Made by a program: the position numbers and the translations under genes. Source: Eubacterium sp. (GTDB taxonomy: Bacteria; Bacillota; Clostridia; Oscillospirales; Acutalibacteraceae). Taken from it: a DNA stretch of 64,000 nt. The stretch covers positions 1-64,000 of the forward strand of contig JAFSRN010000009.1 of the NCBI GenBank assembly GCA_017446095.1. The letters run 5' to 3'. The notes beneath the pieces were generated by a model. It saw only the letters and a list, made by a program, of their open reading frames with translations. It searched no databases and was not told the origin of the DNA. Positions 7,861-16,758 of the stretch are shown in pieces; position 1 is the stretch's first letter, and every line of letters begins with the position of its first letter.

Positions 7861-10455
7861 ATGAAACTTTTGGTCCTTGACGGCAACAGTATAGTTAACC
7901 GCGCTTTTTACGGCATAAGGATGCTTACAAACAAGAAGGGCGAGTATACTAACGCTATTTACGGATTTCTGAATATACTTCTCAAATTGCAGGAAATGAG
8001 CGGCGCCGAAGCGGTGACCGTCGCTTTTGACGTTCACGCGCCGACCTTCCGCCACGAGATGTACGACGAATACAAAGCAGGCAGGAAGGGTATGCCCGAC
8101 GAGCTTCGCCAGCAGATGCCTGTGCTCAAAAACCTGCTGCATCTCCTTGGCTACAAGACCATTGAGTGCGAGGGCTGGGAAGCAGACGACATTCTCGGTA
8201 CGCTTGCCGCAGAGTGCCGCAAAAACGGCGACGAGTGCTTTATCGCAACCGGCGACAGGGATTCGCTTCAGCTTGCGCACGACGGCGTAAAGGTGCTGCT
8301 TGCACGCACCAAGGGCGGTCAGGCGGTAACCGATGTGTACGACGAAAAGGCGATTATGGACGAATACGGCGTTACTCCGCAGCAGCTTATTCAGGTCAAG
8401 GCGCTGCAGGGCGACAGCTCCGACAACATCCCCGGCGTTAAGGGCATCGGCGCCAAGACCGCGCTTGATCTCATTGCGCGTTTCGGCAGCGTTGATAATA
8501 TCTACGAAAATCTTGAAACTATTGACGTAACAAAGGGTGTGCGCGCAAAGCTTGCAGCGGACAAGGACAATGCGTACCTGTCGCTCAAACTCGGCGAAAT
8601 CAACTGCAGCGCCCCGATTGATACCGATATCAACAGCTACGTTCTCACGGGCGGCGACAGCAAGGCTGCCGCAACGGAGTTTGTACGCCTTGAACTGTAT
8701 TCGCTGATTGACCGCTTCAACCTCGACGGCAACGACGCGGCGGAAAGCGAGCCTGACGAACAGCCGCGCGAGCTTACCTGCACCCAATGCGCTGACTGTG
8801 CGGAACTTCTGGGAAGACTCGACGGCGAAGCGTATGTGTACCCCGTGATTACCGACGGCGGCATCAGCGATCTGCTGTTTGCCTTCGGCGATGAGATTGT
8901 CGCTCTGCCGTCCGAAACCGCAGGTTACACTGACTTTATAACCGCATTTTTCGCTGACGAAAGTATTAGAAAATTCACTTACAATTCAAAGTATCTTCAC
9001 CGCCTCGCCGCGCAGAAAAACATCGACTGCAAGGGCGTTTGCGGCGACCTTATGCTGTCTGCATACCTGCTTAAGCCGTCCGACAACAAGTACGATATTG
9101 AGCACCTGTGCCTTGAATACGGCATTGCGCTGCCGAAGTATGACAACTCGCTCGGCGGCGAGGATGTTAACGTTTCGTACGCCGCGGTGCTCAAGCCGCT
9201 GTTTGAAAAAACGGACGTCCTGCTTGAAGAAGCAAATCAGATGAAACTGCTTGACGAAATCGAACTTCCGCTTGCGCGCGTGCTTGCCAAAATGGAAGTG
9301 GAAGGCTTTGCCGTTGACCGCAAGGGTATTGAAGATTTCGGCAAAAAACTGTCTGTAAGAATCGACGAACTCACCGGTTTAATCTATGACGCGGTGGGCT
9401 ACGAGTTCAATATAAACTCGCCAAAACAGCTTGGCGTTGCACTGTTTGAGGACTTGGGACTGCCGGCAAAGAAAAAGACAAAAAGCGGCTATTCCACCAA
9501 TGCAGAGGTGCTTGAGGGCTTGCGCCACGATCATTTTGTAATTGACTACATTCTTGAATACCGCTCGCTCACAAAGCTCAAATCGACCTACTGCGAAGGG
9601 CTGCTCAAGGTTATCGCGCCCGACGGCAGGATTCACACATCATTCAATCAGGTTGAGGCGCGCACGGGCAGAATCAGCTCGCTTGAACCAAACCTGCAGA
9701 ATATTCCTATCCGCACGGAACTCGGCAGGGAAATGCGCAAATTCTTCATAGCAGGCGACGGCAAAATGCTTGTTGACGCCGACTACAGCCAGATTGAGTT
9801 GCGCGTGCTGTCCGACCTCGCTAATGACGAAAATATGATTAACGCCTTCAATAACGGCGACGATATTCACACAATCACTGCTTCGCAGGTGTTCGGTATG
9901 CCTGTCGAGCTTATCACCAAGGAGCTGCGCTCACGCGCCAAGGCGGTTAACTTCGGTATTGTCTACGGTATAGGCGCGTTCAGCCTTGCAAAGGACATCG
10001 GCGTTACACGCAAAGAGGCGCAGGAATACATCAACAACTACCTTGCAACCTACAGCGGCGTTGACCGCTATATGACTAAAATGATTGACCTTGCCAAGGA
10101 CAGGGGCTACAGCGAAACGCTGTTCAACCGCCGCCGCTATCTGCCCGAGCTTGCCTCGTCAAATCATATGCTGCGCGCCTTCGGCGAGCGTGTGGCACGC
10201 AATATGCCAATTCAGGGCACCGCGGCGGACATAATTAAGATTGCAATGATTAAGGTGGACAAACGCCTTACGGACGAGGGTATGCAGTCAAAGCTTATCC
10301 TGCAGGTACACGACGAACTTATTGTTGAAGCACCCGAAAACGAAGCACAAAAAGCACTTGCAATCGTTACAGAGGAAATGGAATCCGCCTGCGAAATGAA
10401 AGTAAAACTCCGCGCCGACGGAGCAATCGGAAAGACCTGGTACGATGCTCATTAA
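7861..10455 (+). CDS. polA: DNA polymerase I
   Basis: An 864-residue polymerase for gap filling and RNA primer removal. Residues 1-290 are the 5'-3' exonuclease, with acidic motifs AFDVHAPTFRHE, YKAGRKGMP, EADDILGT and ATGDRDSLQL and the helix-hairpin-helix GVKGIGAKTA. The middle domain (about 300-480) lacks the acidic D-x-E of exonuclease motif I and the other proofreading aspartates, so 3'-5' proofreading is predicted absent, as in many Firmicutes PolI proteins. The polymerase domain has motif A DYSQIELRVLS, motif B RSRAKAVNFGIVYG and motif C LQVHDELIVE. It starts at ATG 7861 after GAGGTG. It heads the polA-rimI-tsaD run. Confidence 0.97.
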   Translation: MKLLVLDGNSIVNRAFYGIRMLTNKKGEYTNAIYGFLNILLKLQEMSGAEAVTVAFDVHAPTFRHEMYDEYKAGRKGMPDELRQQMPVLKNLLHLLGYKTIECEGWEADDILGTLAAECRKNGDECFIATGDRDSLQLAHDGVKVLLARTKGGQAVTDVYDEKAIMDEYGVTPQQLIQVKALQGDSSDNIPGVKGIGAKTALDLIARFGSVDNIYENLETIDVTKGVRAKLAADKDNAYLSLKLGEINCSAPIDTDINSYVLTGGDSKAAATEFVRLELYSLIDRFNLDGNDAAESEPDEQPRELTCTQCADCAELLGRLDGEAYVYPVITDGGISDLLFAFGDEIVALPSETAGYTDFITAFFADESIRKFTYNSKYLHRLAAQKNIDCKGVCGDLMLSAYLLKPSDNKYDIEHLCLEYGIALPKYDNSLGGEDVNVSYAAVLKPLFEKTDVLLEEANQMKLLDEIELPLARVLAKMEVEGFAVDRKGIEDFGKKLSVRIDELTGLIYDAVGYEFNINSPKQLGVALFEDLGLPAKKKTKSGYSTNAEVLEGLRHDHFVIDYILEYRSLTKLKSTYCEGLLKVIAPDGRIHTSFNQVEARTGRISSLEPNLQNIPIRTELGREMRKFFIAGDGKMLVDADYSQIELRVLSDLANDENMINAFNNGDDIHTITASQVFGMPVELITKELRSRAKAVNFGIVYGIGAFSLAKDIGVTRKEAQEYINNYLATYSGVDRYMTKMIDLAKDRGYSETLFNRRRYLPELASSNHMLRAFGERVARNMPIQGTAADIIKIAMIKVDKRLTDEGMQSKLILQVHDELIVEAPENEAQKALAIVTEEMESACEMKVKLRADGAIGKTWYDAH

Positions 10456-10495
10456 AGCCTTCCCTAACGAAAAAATCTGCTGATTTTTGATAACT

Positions 10496-10521
10496 GTAGG
10501 GGTCGGCGTCCCCGACGACCC
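10496..10521 (+). repeat. REP-like GTAG hairpin
   Basis: GTAG followed by GGGTCG ... CGACCC, nearly the same as the copy at 4151. It lies 12 bp before the rimI start codon, where a ribosome site would be expected, and may affect rimI translation. Confidence 0.8.
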
Positions 10522-10533
10522 AATTAAAGAATT

Positions 10534-10965
10534 ATGAAAATTGAAATCAAAAAAGCAACGCTCGATGACGTTGCCGAAATCGTCAAAATTGAACAGTCCT
10601 GCTTTTCAACCCCGTGGACAGAGCAGGGGATTAGCGAAAGCATAGAGAACGAGCACACGCACCTCTACCTTGCGCTTGCAGACGGCAAAGCCGCAGGCTA
10701 TATGGGCGTGCAGATTTTCAGCGGCGAGGGTTATGTTACCAATGTTGCAACCCTGCCCGAATTCAGACGGCAGGGGATAGCAAAAGCGCTGATAGAACGT
10801 GCTTTGCAGAACGATATGGAATTCTTAACCCTCGAAGTTCGCGAGAGCAATAACGCTGCAATCTTGCTTTACAAAAGCTTTGGCTTTGAACAGGTCGGCG
10901 TGCGCCCTCACTTTTACCGCAACCCCGACGAAAACGCAGTATTAATGACAATCAAATCGTCTTAA
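10534..10965 (+). CDS. rimI: Ribosomal-protein-alanine N-acetyltransferase RimI
   Basis: A 143-residue GNAT acetyltransferase. The start of the fold is IKKATLDDVAEIVKIEQSCF with the RimI-typical STPWTEQGI. The acetyl-CoA loop is RRQGIAKAL and the C-terminal motif is EVRESNNAAILLYKSFGF. RimI acetylates the N-terminal alanine of ribosomal protein S18 in E. coli. In Firmicutes the gene commonly lies beside tsaD, as here. TsaB and TsaE, the usual partners, are not in the window. Only a weak ribosome site is visible because a REP-like hairpin occupies the upstream region. Confidence 0.9.
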   Translation: MKIEIKKATLDDVAEIVKIEQSCFSTPWTEQGISESIENEHTHLYLALADGKAAGYMGVQIFSGEGYVTNVATLPEFRRQGIAKALIERALQNDMEFLTLEVRESNNAAILLYKSFGFEQVGVRPHFYRNPDENAVLMTIKSS

Positions 10966-10974
10966 AACTGATTT

Positions 10975-11030
10975 GGCTCCCTTGTGCAAAGGGAGCTGTC
11001 GCCGAATGGCGACTGAGGGATTGTTTTTTT
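10975..11030 (+). repeat. GGCTCC-family double hairpin, terminator-like
   Basis: GGCTCCCTT/AAGGGAGC followed by GTCGCC/GGCGAC, then GAGGGATTG and a T run. It shares layout with 22027-22078 (opposite orientation) and 39143-39191. It likely terminates the polA-rimI transcript. Confidence 0.7.
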
Positions 11031-11054
11031 AACGATATTTAAAGGACAAACTAA

Positions 11055-11085
11055 TGTGTCATTGGGGACAGTCCCCAATGACACA
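11055..11085. repeat. 31-bp palindrome with GGGGAC/GTCCCC core
   Basis: A perfect palindrome built of TGTGTCATTGGGGAC and its complement around a central A. Relatives with TGTTCAATT arms occur at 29554, 39240 and 44738. It ends 14 bp before the tsaD start codon. Confidence 0.8.
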
Positions 11086-11099
11086 TAAAAGGACTGAAT

Positions 11100-12113
11100 A
11101 TGAAAATTTTAGGCATTGAAAGTTCGTGCGACGAAACGGCTGCAGCCGTTGTTGAGGACGGACGCAAAGTATTATCAAACGTAATTGCAACCTCGCTTGA
11201 AGAGCATAAGCTCTACGGCGGAGTTGTGCCGGAAATCGCTTCCCGTCGCCATGCGGAGAGCATCAGCGGCGTAGTTAAGGAAGCGCTTTTGCAGGCTGAC
11301 TGCACCGTGCAGGATATCGATGCAATCGCCGTAACATACGCCCCCGGGCTTATCGGCAGCCTGCTTGTCGGTGTAAACTTCGCAAAGGGGCTTGCGCTGG
11401 CTTCCGATATTCCGCTTGTGCCTGTGCATCATCTGCGCGGTCACATCGCGTCAAATTACATCACGTCGGATATCGAGCCACCGTTTTTGTGCCTTGTTGT
11501 CAGCGGCGGTCATTCGCACATTGTTGCGGTTAAATCGTATACTGAATTTGAGGTAATCGGCAGAACGCGCGACGACGCGGCAGGCGAAGCGCTTGATAAG
11601 GCTGGGCGCACCCTGGGGCTTGAATATCCGGGCGGCGTGAGCATAGACAAACTCTCACCGCAAGGCGACGAAAACGCCTACAAATTCCCCGTGCCGAAGG
11701 TCAGCACCTCACCGTACGACTACTCATTCAGCGGACTTAAAACGGTTGTAATAAACCTTGTCCACAACGCAGAGCAAAAGGGCGAACCAATCAACACCGC
11801 CGACCTTGCGGCTTCTTTTCAAAAGGCGGTTGTCGGCTGTCTGCTGACTAATCTCGAAAAGGCGGCGCTTGACTTCGGCTTTGATAAAATAGTTATCGCA
11901 GGCGGCGTGTCTGCAAACTCAAAGCTCCGTGCCGAAGCGCAAAAGCTGTGCGATTCTCACGGCTGGCAGCTCAACATTCCCGAGCTCAAATACTGCGGCG
12001 ACAACGCGGCTATGATTGCCTCGCAGGGTTACTATGAATTTTTAGATGGCGCAAAAGCAGATGCAGACCTTAACGCATACGCCACAATGCCCCTTGACGA
12101 GGTGCATTTTTAG
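11100..12113 (+). CDS. tsaD: tRNA N6-threonylcarbamoyladenosine transferase TsaD
   Basis: A 337-residue ASKHA-fold enzyme that transfers the threonylcarbamoyl group to adenosine 37 of ANN-decoding tRNAs with TsaB and TsaE. Signatures are ILGIESSCDETAAAVV at the N-terminus, VVPEIASRRH, the metal-site HHLRGHIASN, VVSGGHSHIV and, near the end, KYCGDNAAMIA. Length is normal. It follows rimI after a repeat-filled gap of 134 bp, so it may have its own promoter. Confidence 0.97.
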   Translation: MKILGIESSCDETAAAVVEDGRKVLSNVIATSLEEHKLYGGVVPEIASRRHAESISGVVKEALLQADCTVQDIDAIAVTYAPGLIGSLLVGVNFAKGLALASDIPLVPVHHLRGHIASNYITSDIEPPFLCLVVSGGHSHIVAVKSYTEFEVIGRTRDDAAGEALDKAGRTLGLEYPGGVSIDKLSPQGDENAYKFPVPKVSTSPYDYSFSGLKTVVINLVHNAEQKGEPINTADLAASFQKAVVGCLLTNLEKAALDFGFDKIVIAGGVSANSKLRAEAQKLCDSHGWQLNIPELKYCGDNAAMIASQGYYEFLDGAKADADLNAYATMPLDEVHF

Positions 12114-12157
12114 TCCGTTTTATTTATGACAAATTAATGAATTTTAATGCATAACTA

Positions 12158-12186
12158 TTGCACATTTACTTAGAATTAAGTATAAT
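12158..12186 (+). promoter_or_regulatory. pckG promoter
   Basis: TTGCAC (12158-12163), 17-bp spacer, TATAAT (12181-12186). The 5' leader is about 50 bases, ending in AAAGGAGAT before ATG 12242. Confidence 0.65.
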
Positions 12187-12241
12187 TATGCTGATAAACT
12201 ATGAATTAGTTTAATTTGTAATTCTTTAAAGGAGATACGAT

Positions 12242-14020
12242 ATGAACACAAATCTTACAAAAAATCCTTCACTCCTTGCCTGGCTTGACGAAAAGGTTGC
12301 TTTTTTAAAGCCTGCACAGATTGTCTGGATTGACGGCTCACAGGAGCAGATTGACGCCCTTCGCGCAGAAGCTTGCGAAACAGGCGAAATGGTTAAGCTC
12401 AATCAGGATTTACTTCCTGACTGCTATCTTCACAGAACTGCGGTAAACGACGTTGCCCGTGTTGAGGCGCGCACACTCATCTGCACTACTAAGGAAGAAG
12501 ACGCAGGTCCGACCAACCACTGGATGGACCCCAAAGAGTGCTATGCGATGCTCGATAAAATCGCAGAAAATGCTTATGAAGGCAGAACAATGTACATCAT
12601 CCCTTATTCAATGGGTCCCGTTGGTTCGCCTTTCTCAAAAATCGGTATTGAAATCACCGACTCAATCTACGTTGTACTCAATATGGAGATTATGACAAGA
12701 GTCGGCAAGGACGTTCTTGACTGCCTTGGCGACAGCGACGACTGGGTACGCGGTATGCACTGCAAGTGCAACGTTGACCCCGACAACCGCTGGATTGTAC
12801 AGTTCCCCGAGGACAACACTATCGTATCTGTTAACTCAGCATACGGCGGTAACGTACTTCTCGGCAAAAAGTGCTTCGCACTCCGTATCGCTTCCTACCT
12901 CGGCAAAAACGAAGGCTGGCAGGCAGAGCATATGCTCATCCTCGGTCTTACAAAGCCGGGCGAGGAAACCAAGTACATCTGCGCAGCATTCCCGTCAGCT
13001 TGCGGTAAAACCAACCTCGCAATGCTCATTCCGCCCGAGGGATACCTCAAAAAGGGCTACAAGATTGAGTGCGTAGGCGATGATATTTCCTGGATTCGCA
13101 AGGGTCCGGACGGCAGACTTTACGCTATTAACCCCGAAAACGGCTTCTTCGGCGTTGCTCCGGGTACAAATGAAAAGTCAAACCCGAACGCTCTTGCTGC
13201 TACAAAGAAGGGCACAATCTTCACCAACGTTTGCCACGACCTTGACAACAACACCGTTTGGTGGGAGAAGCTTGACAAGAATCCTCCGACCCACTGCATC
13301 AACTGGAAGGGCGAGGAAATCAACGGCACATCTGACGAGCCGCTTGCTAACCCGAACTCAAGATTTACCGCACCTGCAAAGAATTGCCCGTGCCTGTCAC
13401 CGGAATTTGAAAATCCGAACGGTGTTCCGATTTCAGCATTCGTATTCGGCGGCAGACGTGCAAAGCTCACTCCGCTTGTATATCAGTCAAAGAGCTGGAA
13501 CAACGGCGTATTCGTTGGCTCAATCATGGGTTCCGAAACCACTGCTGCCGCAACAGGCGCAGTCGGCGTAGTTCGCCGCGACCCGATGGCTATGCTTCCG
13601 TTCTGCGGTTACAATATGGGCGACTACTGGAAGCACTGGATTGAAATCGGTGAAGGTCTTGACCCTGAAAAGGCACCGAAGATCTTTAACGTTAACTGGT
13701 TCCGCAAGGACGAAAACGACGACTTCATCTGGCCGGGATTCGGTGATAACCTTCGTGTACTCGACTGGATTATCGACCGCTGCGAAGGCAAGGTTGATGC
13801 GCAGGAAACTCCTATCGGCTACCTTCCGTATGCAGAGGACATCAACCTCGACGGTCTTGATATGACAGTAGATCAGCTTAACGCAATCCTTGACGTTGAC
13901 AAGGACGCTTGGGCAGAGGAATTTGCAGGCGTTGACGAGCTCTACGCAAAGTTTGGCGACAGACTTCCGCAGGAACTCGCAGACGAACTTGCATCCGTCC
14001 GCGCAGCATTTGAGGACTAA
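12242..14020 (+). CDS. pckG: Phosphoenolpyruvate carboxykinase, GTP type
   Basis: A 592-residue enzyme interconverting oxaloacetate and phosphoenolpyruvate with GTP/GDP. The length and the GTP-class motifs show the type: TNHWMDPKE, YIIPYSMGP, FPSACGKTNLAM (kinase P-loop with the reactive cysteine), GDDISWIRKGPDG, NPENGFFGVAPGT and FVFGGRRAKLTP. ATP-type enzymes of bacteria are shorter and have a different P-loop context. In a fermentative Clostridia member it probably runs in the carboxylating, GTP-forming direction or in gluconeogenesis. It has its own promoter and a clear terminator and is monocistronic. Confidence 0.96.
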   Translation: MNTNLTKNPSLLAWLDEKVAFLKPAQIVWIDGSQEQIDALRAEACETGEMVKLNQDLLPDCYLHRTAVNDVARVEARTLICTTKEEDAGPTNHWMDPKECYAMLDKIAENAYEGRTMYIIPYSMGPVGSPFSKIGIEITDSIYVVLNMEIMTRVGKDVLDCLGDSDDWVRGMHCKCNVDPDNRWIVQFPEDNTIVSVNSAYGGNVLLGKKCFALRIASYLGKNEGWQAEHMLILGLTKPGEETKYICAAFPSACGKTNLAMLIPPEGYLKKGYKIECVGDDISWIRKGPDGRLYAINPENGFFGVAPGTNEKSNPNALAATKKGTIFTNVCHDLDNNTVWWEKLDKNPPTHCINWKGEEINGTSDEPLANPNSRFTAPAKNCPCLSPEFENPNGVPISAFVFGGRRAKLTPLVYQSKSWNNGVFVGSIMGSETTAAATGAVGVVRRDPMAMLPFCGYNMGDYWKHWIEIGEGLDPEKAPKIFNVNWFRKDENDDFIWPGFGDNLRVLDWIIDRCEGKVDAQETPIGYLPYAEDINLDGLDMTVDQLNAILDVDKDAWAEEFAGVDELYAKFGDRLPQELADELASVRAAFED

Positions 14021-14030
14021 TCTATGTAAC

Positions 14031-14060
14031 AAAAAGCATCGACTTTGTCGATGCTTTTTT
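14031..14060 (+). terminator. pckG terminator
   Basis: AAAAAGCATCGAC pairs with GTCGATGCTTTTTT over a TTT loop, 11 bp after the stop codon. Confidence 0.9.
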
Positions 14061-14091
14061 GCTTGCTACAAGCTGTCAAGCAATACAATCA

Positions 14092-14110
14092 GGTGTGGAC
14101 AGAGTCCACC
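14092..14110. repeat. GTGGAC/GTCCAC hairpin module
   Basis: GTGGAC AGA GTCCAC within GGTG...CACC. The same core occurs inside the heptamer-array elements at 27816, 55857, 60099 and 62818. Confidence 0.6.
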
Positions 14111-14133
14111 CTTAAGTCTGTAGCCTGAAGCAA

Positions 14134-14164
14134 AAAACGGATGCAAAAACTTTGCATCCGTTTT
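14134..14164 (-). terminator. gpsA terminator
   Basis: A 14-bp stem AAAACGGATGCAAA/TTTGCATCCGTTTT with a T run on the minus strand, just after the gpsA stop codon. Confidence 0.85.
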
Positions 14165-14171
14165 CTCTGTA

Positions 14172-15176
14172 TTACTCCGCTTTTTTGCGGCGTGTCATCA
14201 GCTGATGTACCGCTTCTTTCGGCGTTACCTTGCTGTTAACAACGGCGTTTGCCATTTCTACAATCGGCATTTCAACCTTGTATTTTTCAGCAAGCACCAT
14301 TGCCGCTGGGATTGCGTTTATGCCCTCAACCACCATGCCGACCTCGTGAACAGCCTGCTCTACGGGTATACCCTGACCAATGCGGTAACCGCAGCGGTTG
14401 TTACGGCTGTGCATACTCGTTGCCGTCACAATCAAATCGCCTATACCTGCAAGCCCTAAAAATGTCTGCTCGTGGCAGCCCATAGCAAGACCGAGCCTTG
14501 TAATCTCAGCCATACCTCTTGTAATCAGCGCAGCCTTTGCGTTGTCGCCAAAGCCGAGCCCGCTCGACACACCTGCCGCAAGCGCCATAATATTTTTCAG
14601 CGCGCCGCAAAGCTCCACGCCAAGCATATCGGAGTTGGTGTAAACGCGCATACAGGTGTTCATAAAAATCTCCTGCACATATTTTGCCGCGCCCTCGTCC
14701 TTTGACGATGACACAATCGCAGTCGGCAAGTCGCGCGCAACCTCCTCGGCGTGAGTCGGTCCCGACAGCGCAACCACCCTGAAAGTTTTATTCGGCTGTG
14801 CCTTTGTCAGCTCGTCCTCAATGATTGCGGACATTGTCATAAGCGTGTCCGCTTCAATGCCCTTTGCCACGTCGACTATTACCTGCTCGGGTGTGATGAA
14901 TTCTGCCGCCTTTGCTGCAGTAGAGCGCACATACGGCGACGCAACGGAAAACATAATCAGGTCTTTGCCCTTGCACGCCTGCTCAATAGAGGTTGTGTAT
15001 TCAATCTCTTTCGGTATCTCCACACCGCTTAAATTCGGGTGCTTGTGCGTTGCGGTCAGCGCGTCAAGTTCCTTTGGAACAGCCGACCACACCGTAACGT
15101 CGTGACCGTTAAGGCATAACATTCTTGCCAGCGAGATGCCCCATGTGCCTGCGCCGAGTACGCCGATATTTGCCAT
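14172..15176 (-). CDS. gpsA: Glycerol-3-phosphate dehydrogenase [NAD(P)+]
   Basis: A 334-residue enzyme that reduces dihydroxyacetone phosphate to sn-glycerol 3-phosphate for phospholipid synthesis. The Rossmann start is IGVLGAGTWGISLA, followed by VASPYVRS, the substrate loop ALSGPTHAEEVA, ELCGALKNIMALAAG with the catalytic lysine, and LAGIGDLIVTATS. It starts at ATG 15176 after AAGGAG. It is the last gene of the minus-strand run and ends at the strong terminator 14134-14164. In many Firmicutes gpsA follows plsY; here a small membrane protein precedes it instead. Confidence 0.97.
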   Translation of the reverse strand: MANIGVLGAGTWGISLARMLCLNGHDVTVWSAVPKELDALTATHKHPNLSGVEIPKEIEYTTSIEQACKGKDLIMFSVASPYVRSTAAKAAEFITPEQVIVDVAKGIEADTLMTMSAIIEDELTKAQPNKTFRVVALSGPTHAEEVARDLPTAIVSSSKDEGAAKYVQEIFMNTCMRVYTNSDMLGVELCGALKNIMALAAGVSSGLGFGDNAKAALITRGMAEITRLGLAMGCHEQTFLGLAGIGDLIVTATSMHSRNNRCGYRIGQGIPVEQAVHEVGMVVEGINAIPAAMVLAEKYKVEMPIVEMANAVVNSKVTPKEAVHQLMTRRKKAE

Positions 15177-15212
15177 ATGATTACTCCTTGCTAAAATGAT
15201 TATTGGACGATA

Positions 15213-15659
15213 TTATTCATCGTCCGATTTCTTGTTTTTATTCGGATAAAGCGTAAAAACCTTTGTGCCAGTATAGATGTTCACAAGGCTTGAAGCAAGG
15301 TAAACTGCAGCGCTTGCAAGCATAATTGCAATCTCCCTCGCAGCAGCGCCCGTAACGCCGAAGTAGATGAAAAAGCAGGTGATAACCGCAGGGATAATCG
15401 CCCACACTATCGGGTACATAACAGTAACCTCGTCGCGGTTATACTCGCCCACAAGCATTGTGAGTACAACGCCAAGCAGCATAGTGCCAAGGCAGAACAG
15501 CGCCATATTGAAAAACAGACTTTCGTTATAGTTAAAGCCGCTTATAATGAACACTGCGATAAAATCCTTGTGCAGCAGCTTAATCAGCACCACGGCAATA
15601 CCTACGCCGTAAGTGCATAGGTTGATGAACGTTGCCAGCGCTTTTGCAAATTTGCCCAT
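15213..15659 (-). CDS. Hypothetical four-helix membrane protein
   Basis: 148 residues with about four predicted membrane helices (12-30, 45-68, 84-105 and 113-132) and a charged cytoplasmic tail NKNKKSDDE. No family is recognised. Its ATG lies immediately next to the hisC stop codon, with the ribosome site GGAGG inside hisC, so translation is coupled to hisC. gpsA follows 36 bp later. Confidence 0.75.
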   Translation of the reverse strand: MGKFAKALATFINLCTYGVGIAVVLIKLLHKDFIAVFIISGFNYNESLFFNMALFCLGTMLLGVVLTMLVGEYNRDEVTVMYPIVWAIIPAVITCFFIYFGVTGAAAREIAIMLASAAVYLASSLVNIYTGTKVFTLYPNKNKKSDDE

Positions 15660-16718
15660 TTATCTGTCCTCCAAAAACCCTTTGACCTCTGACAGAAATC
15701 TGTCCATTTCATCATCTGTGCCGATTGTAATGCGCACATATTTTTCAATCCTCGGCAGGCTGAAATAGCGTATAAACACCTTTTTAGTTTTAAGGTATTC
15801 AAACAGCTCCTTCATACTGTAGCCGTCGTGGGTCGCGAGTATGAAGTTCGTCTGCGAATCGAGCACCTCAAAGCCGAGCGCGCGCAGTTCGTTTGTCACG
15901 CGCGTGCGCGTTGCAATAACCTTGCCGATTGTTTCTTTAAAGTAGCCGTCGTCCTCAACCGCCGCAATACCCATCGCGATTGAAAGGCTGTCCACCGTGT
16001 AGGAATTGTAGGAATTTTTAACCGCTTCAAGCACGCCGATAAGTTCAGCCGAGCCGATAGCAAAGCCTATGCGCAGTCCTGCGAGCGAGCGCGATTTTGA
16101 AAAAGTGCCCGTAACAAGCAGGTTGGGGTATTCCTTCGTCAGCGCAACCGATGAGTAACCGCCGAAGTCAACATACGCCTCGTCTATTATTACCACGCTG
16201 TCGGCGTTGTATTCAACAAGCTTGCGCACAAATTCCTCGCCCTCGCCGAGTGAGGTCGGCGCGTTGGGGTTCGGCAGCACTACGCCGCCGTTTTCCGCTT
16301 TGTAGTCCTCAACGTTTATGCGGAAGTTTTCATCAAGCGGATAAGTAACGTACGGCACGTTGAACAAATCGCACCAAACGGGGTAAAAGCTGTACGTTAT
16401 GTCGGGGTAGGCAATCGGTTTGTCGCTGCAGAAAAACGACTGGAATGCAAGCGCCAGCACATCGTCAGAGCCGTTGCCCACAAACACGTTTTCCACGCCC
16501 ACACCGTAATACTTTGCAAGCGCTTCTTTAAGAATAGTCGCGTTTGCGTTTGGGTAAAAGCGCAGCTTTTCCGTGTCAAAATCCCTCATAGCCGCAGTCG
16601 CTTTAGGCGAAGGCGGATAAGGATTTTCGTTGGCATTGATTTTAACAATGTCCTTTTCCTTGCTCTGCTCACCCGGAACATAAGGATTAATTTTTCTCAA
16701 CTTGTCTTTGTAACTCAT
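15660..16718 (-). CDS. hisC: Histidinol-phosphate aminotransferase family
   Basis: A fold-type I PLP aminotransferase of 352 residues from ATG 16718 (TAGGAA upstream). An earlier in-frame ATG at 16748 would be translated from the heptamer array and is rejected. Features include INANENPYPPSP, GNGSDDVLALAF, the PLP aspartate/tyrosine segment IIDEAYVDFGG, and the PLP lysine in TFSKSRSLAGLRIGFA. In histidine synthesis the enzyme converts imidazole-acetol phosphate to histidinol phosphate. No other his genes are nearby, so related aromatic or threonine-phosphate specificity (CobD-like) cannot be excluded. It is flanked by GH43 and the small membrane protein in one run. Confidence 0.88.
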   Translation of the reverse strand: MSYKDKLRKINPYVPGEQSKEKDIVKINANENPYPPSPKATAAMRDFDTEKLRFYPNANATILKEALAKYYGVGVENVFVGNGSDDVLALAFQSFFCSDKPIAYPDITYSFYPVWCDLFNVPYVTYPLDENFRINVEDYKAENGGVVLPNPNAPTSLGEGEEFVRKLVEYNADSVVIIDEAYVDFGGYSSVALTKEYPNLLVTGTFSKSRSLAGLRIGFAIGSAELIGVLEAVKNSYNSYTVDSLSIAMGIAAVEDDGYFKETIGKVIATRTRVTNELRALGFEVLDSQTNFILATHDGYSMKELFEYLKTKKVFIRYFSLPRIEKYVRITIGTDDEMDRFLSEVKGFLEDR

Positions 16719-16727
16719 AGTGTTAGT

Positions 16728-16758
16728 TCCTAATTCCGAATTCCGCATTCCGAATTAT
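16728..16758. repeat. Heptamer array, AATTCCG units
   Basis: Four consecutive 7-bp units of the AATTCCG type (AATTCCG, AATTCCG, CATTCCG, AATTATA) fill the gap between GH43 and hisC. The GH43 stop codon at 16755 lies inside the array. Confidence 0.85.

Noticed and set aside
7831-8787. Minus-strand frame of 318 codons over the start of polA
   Set aside because: Shadow of polA codon bias, and it would run through the polA promoter.
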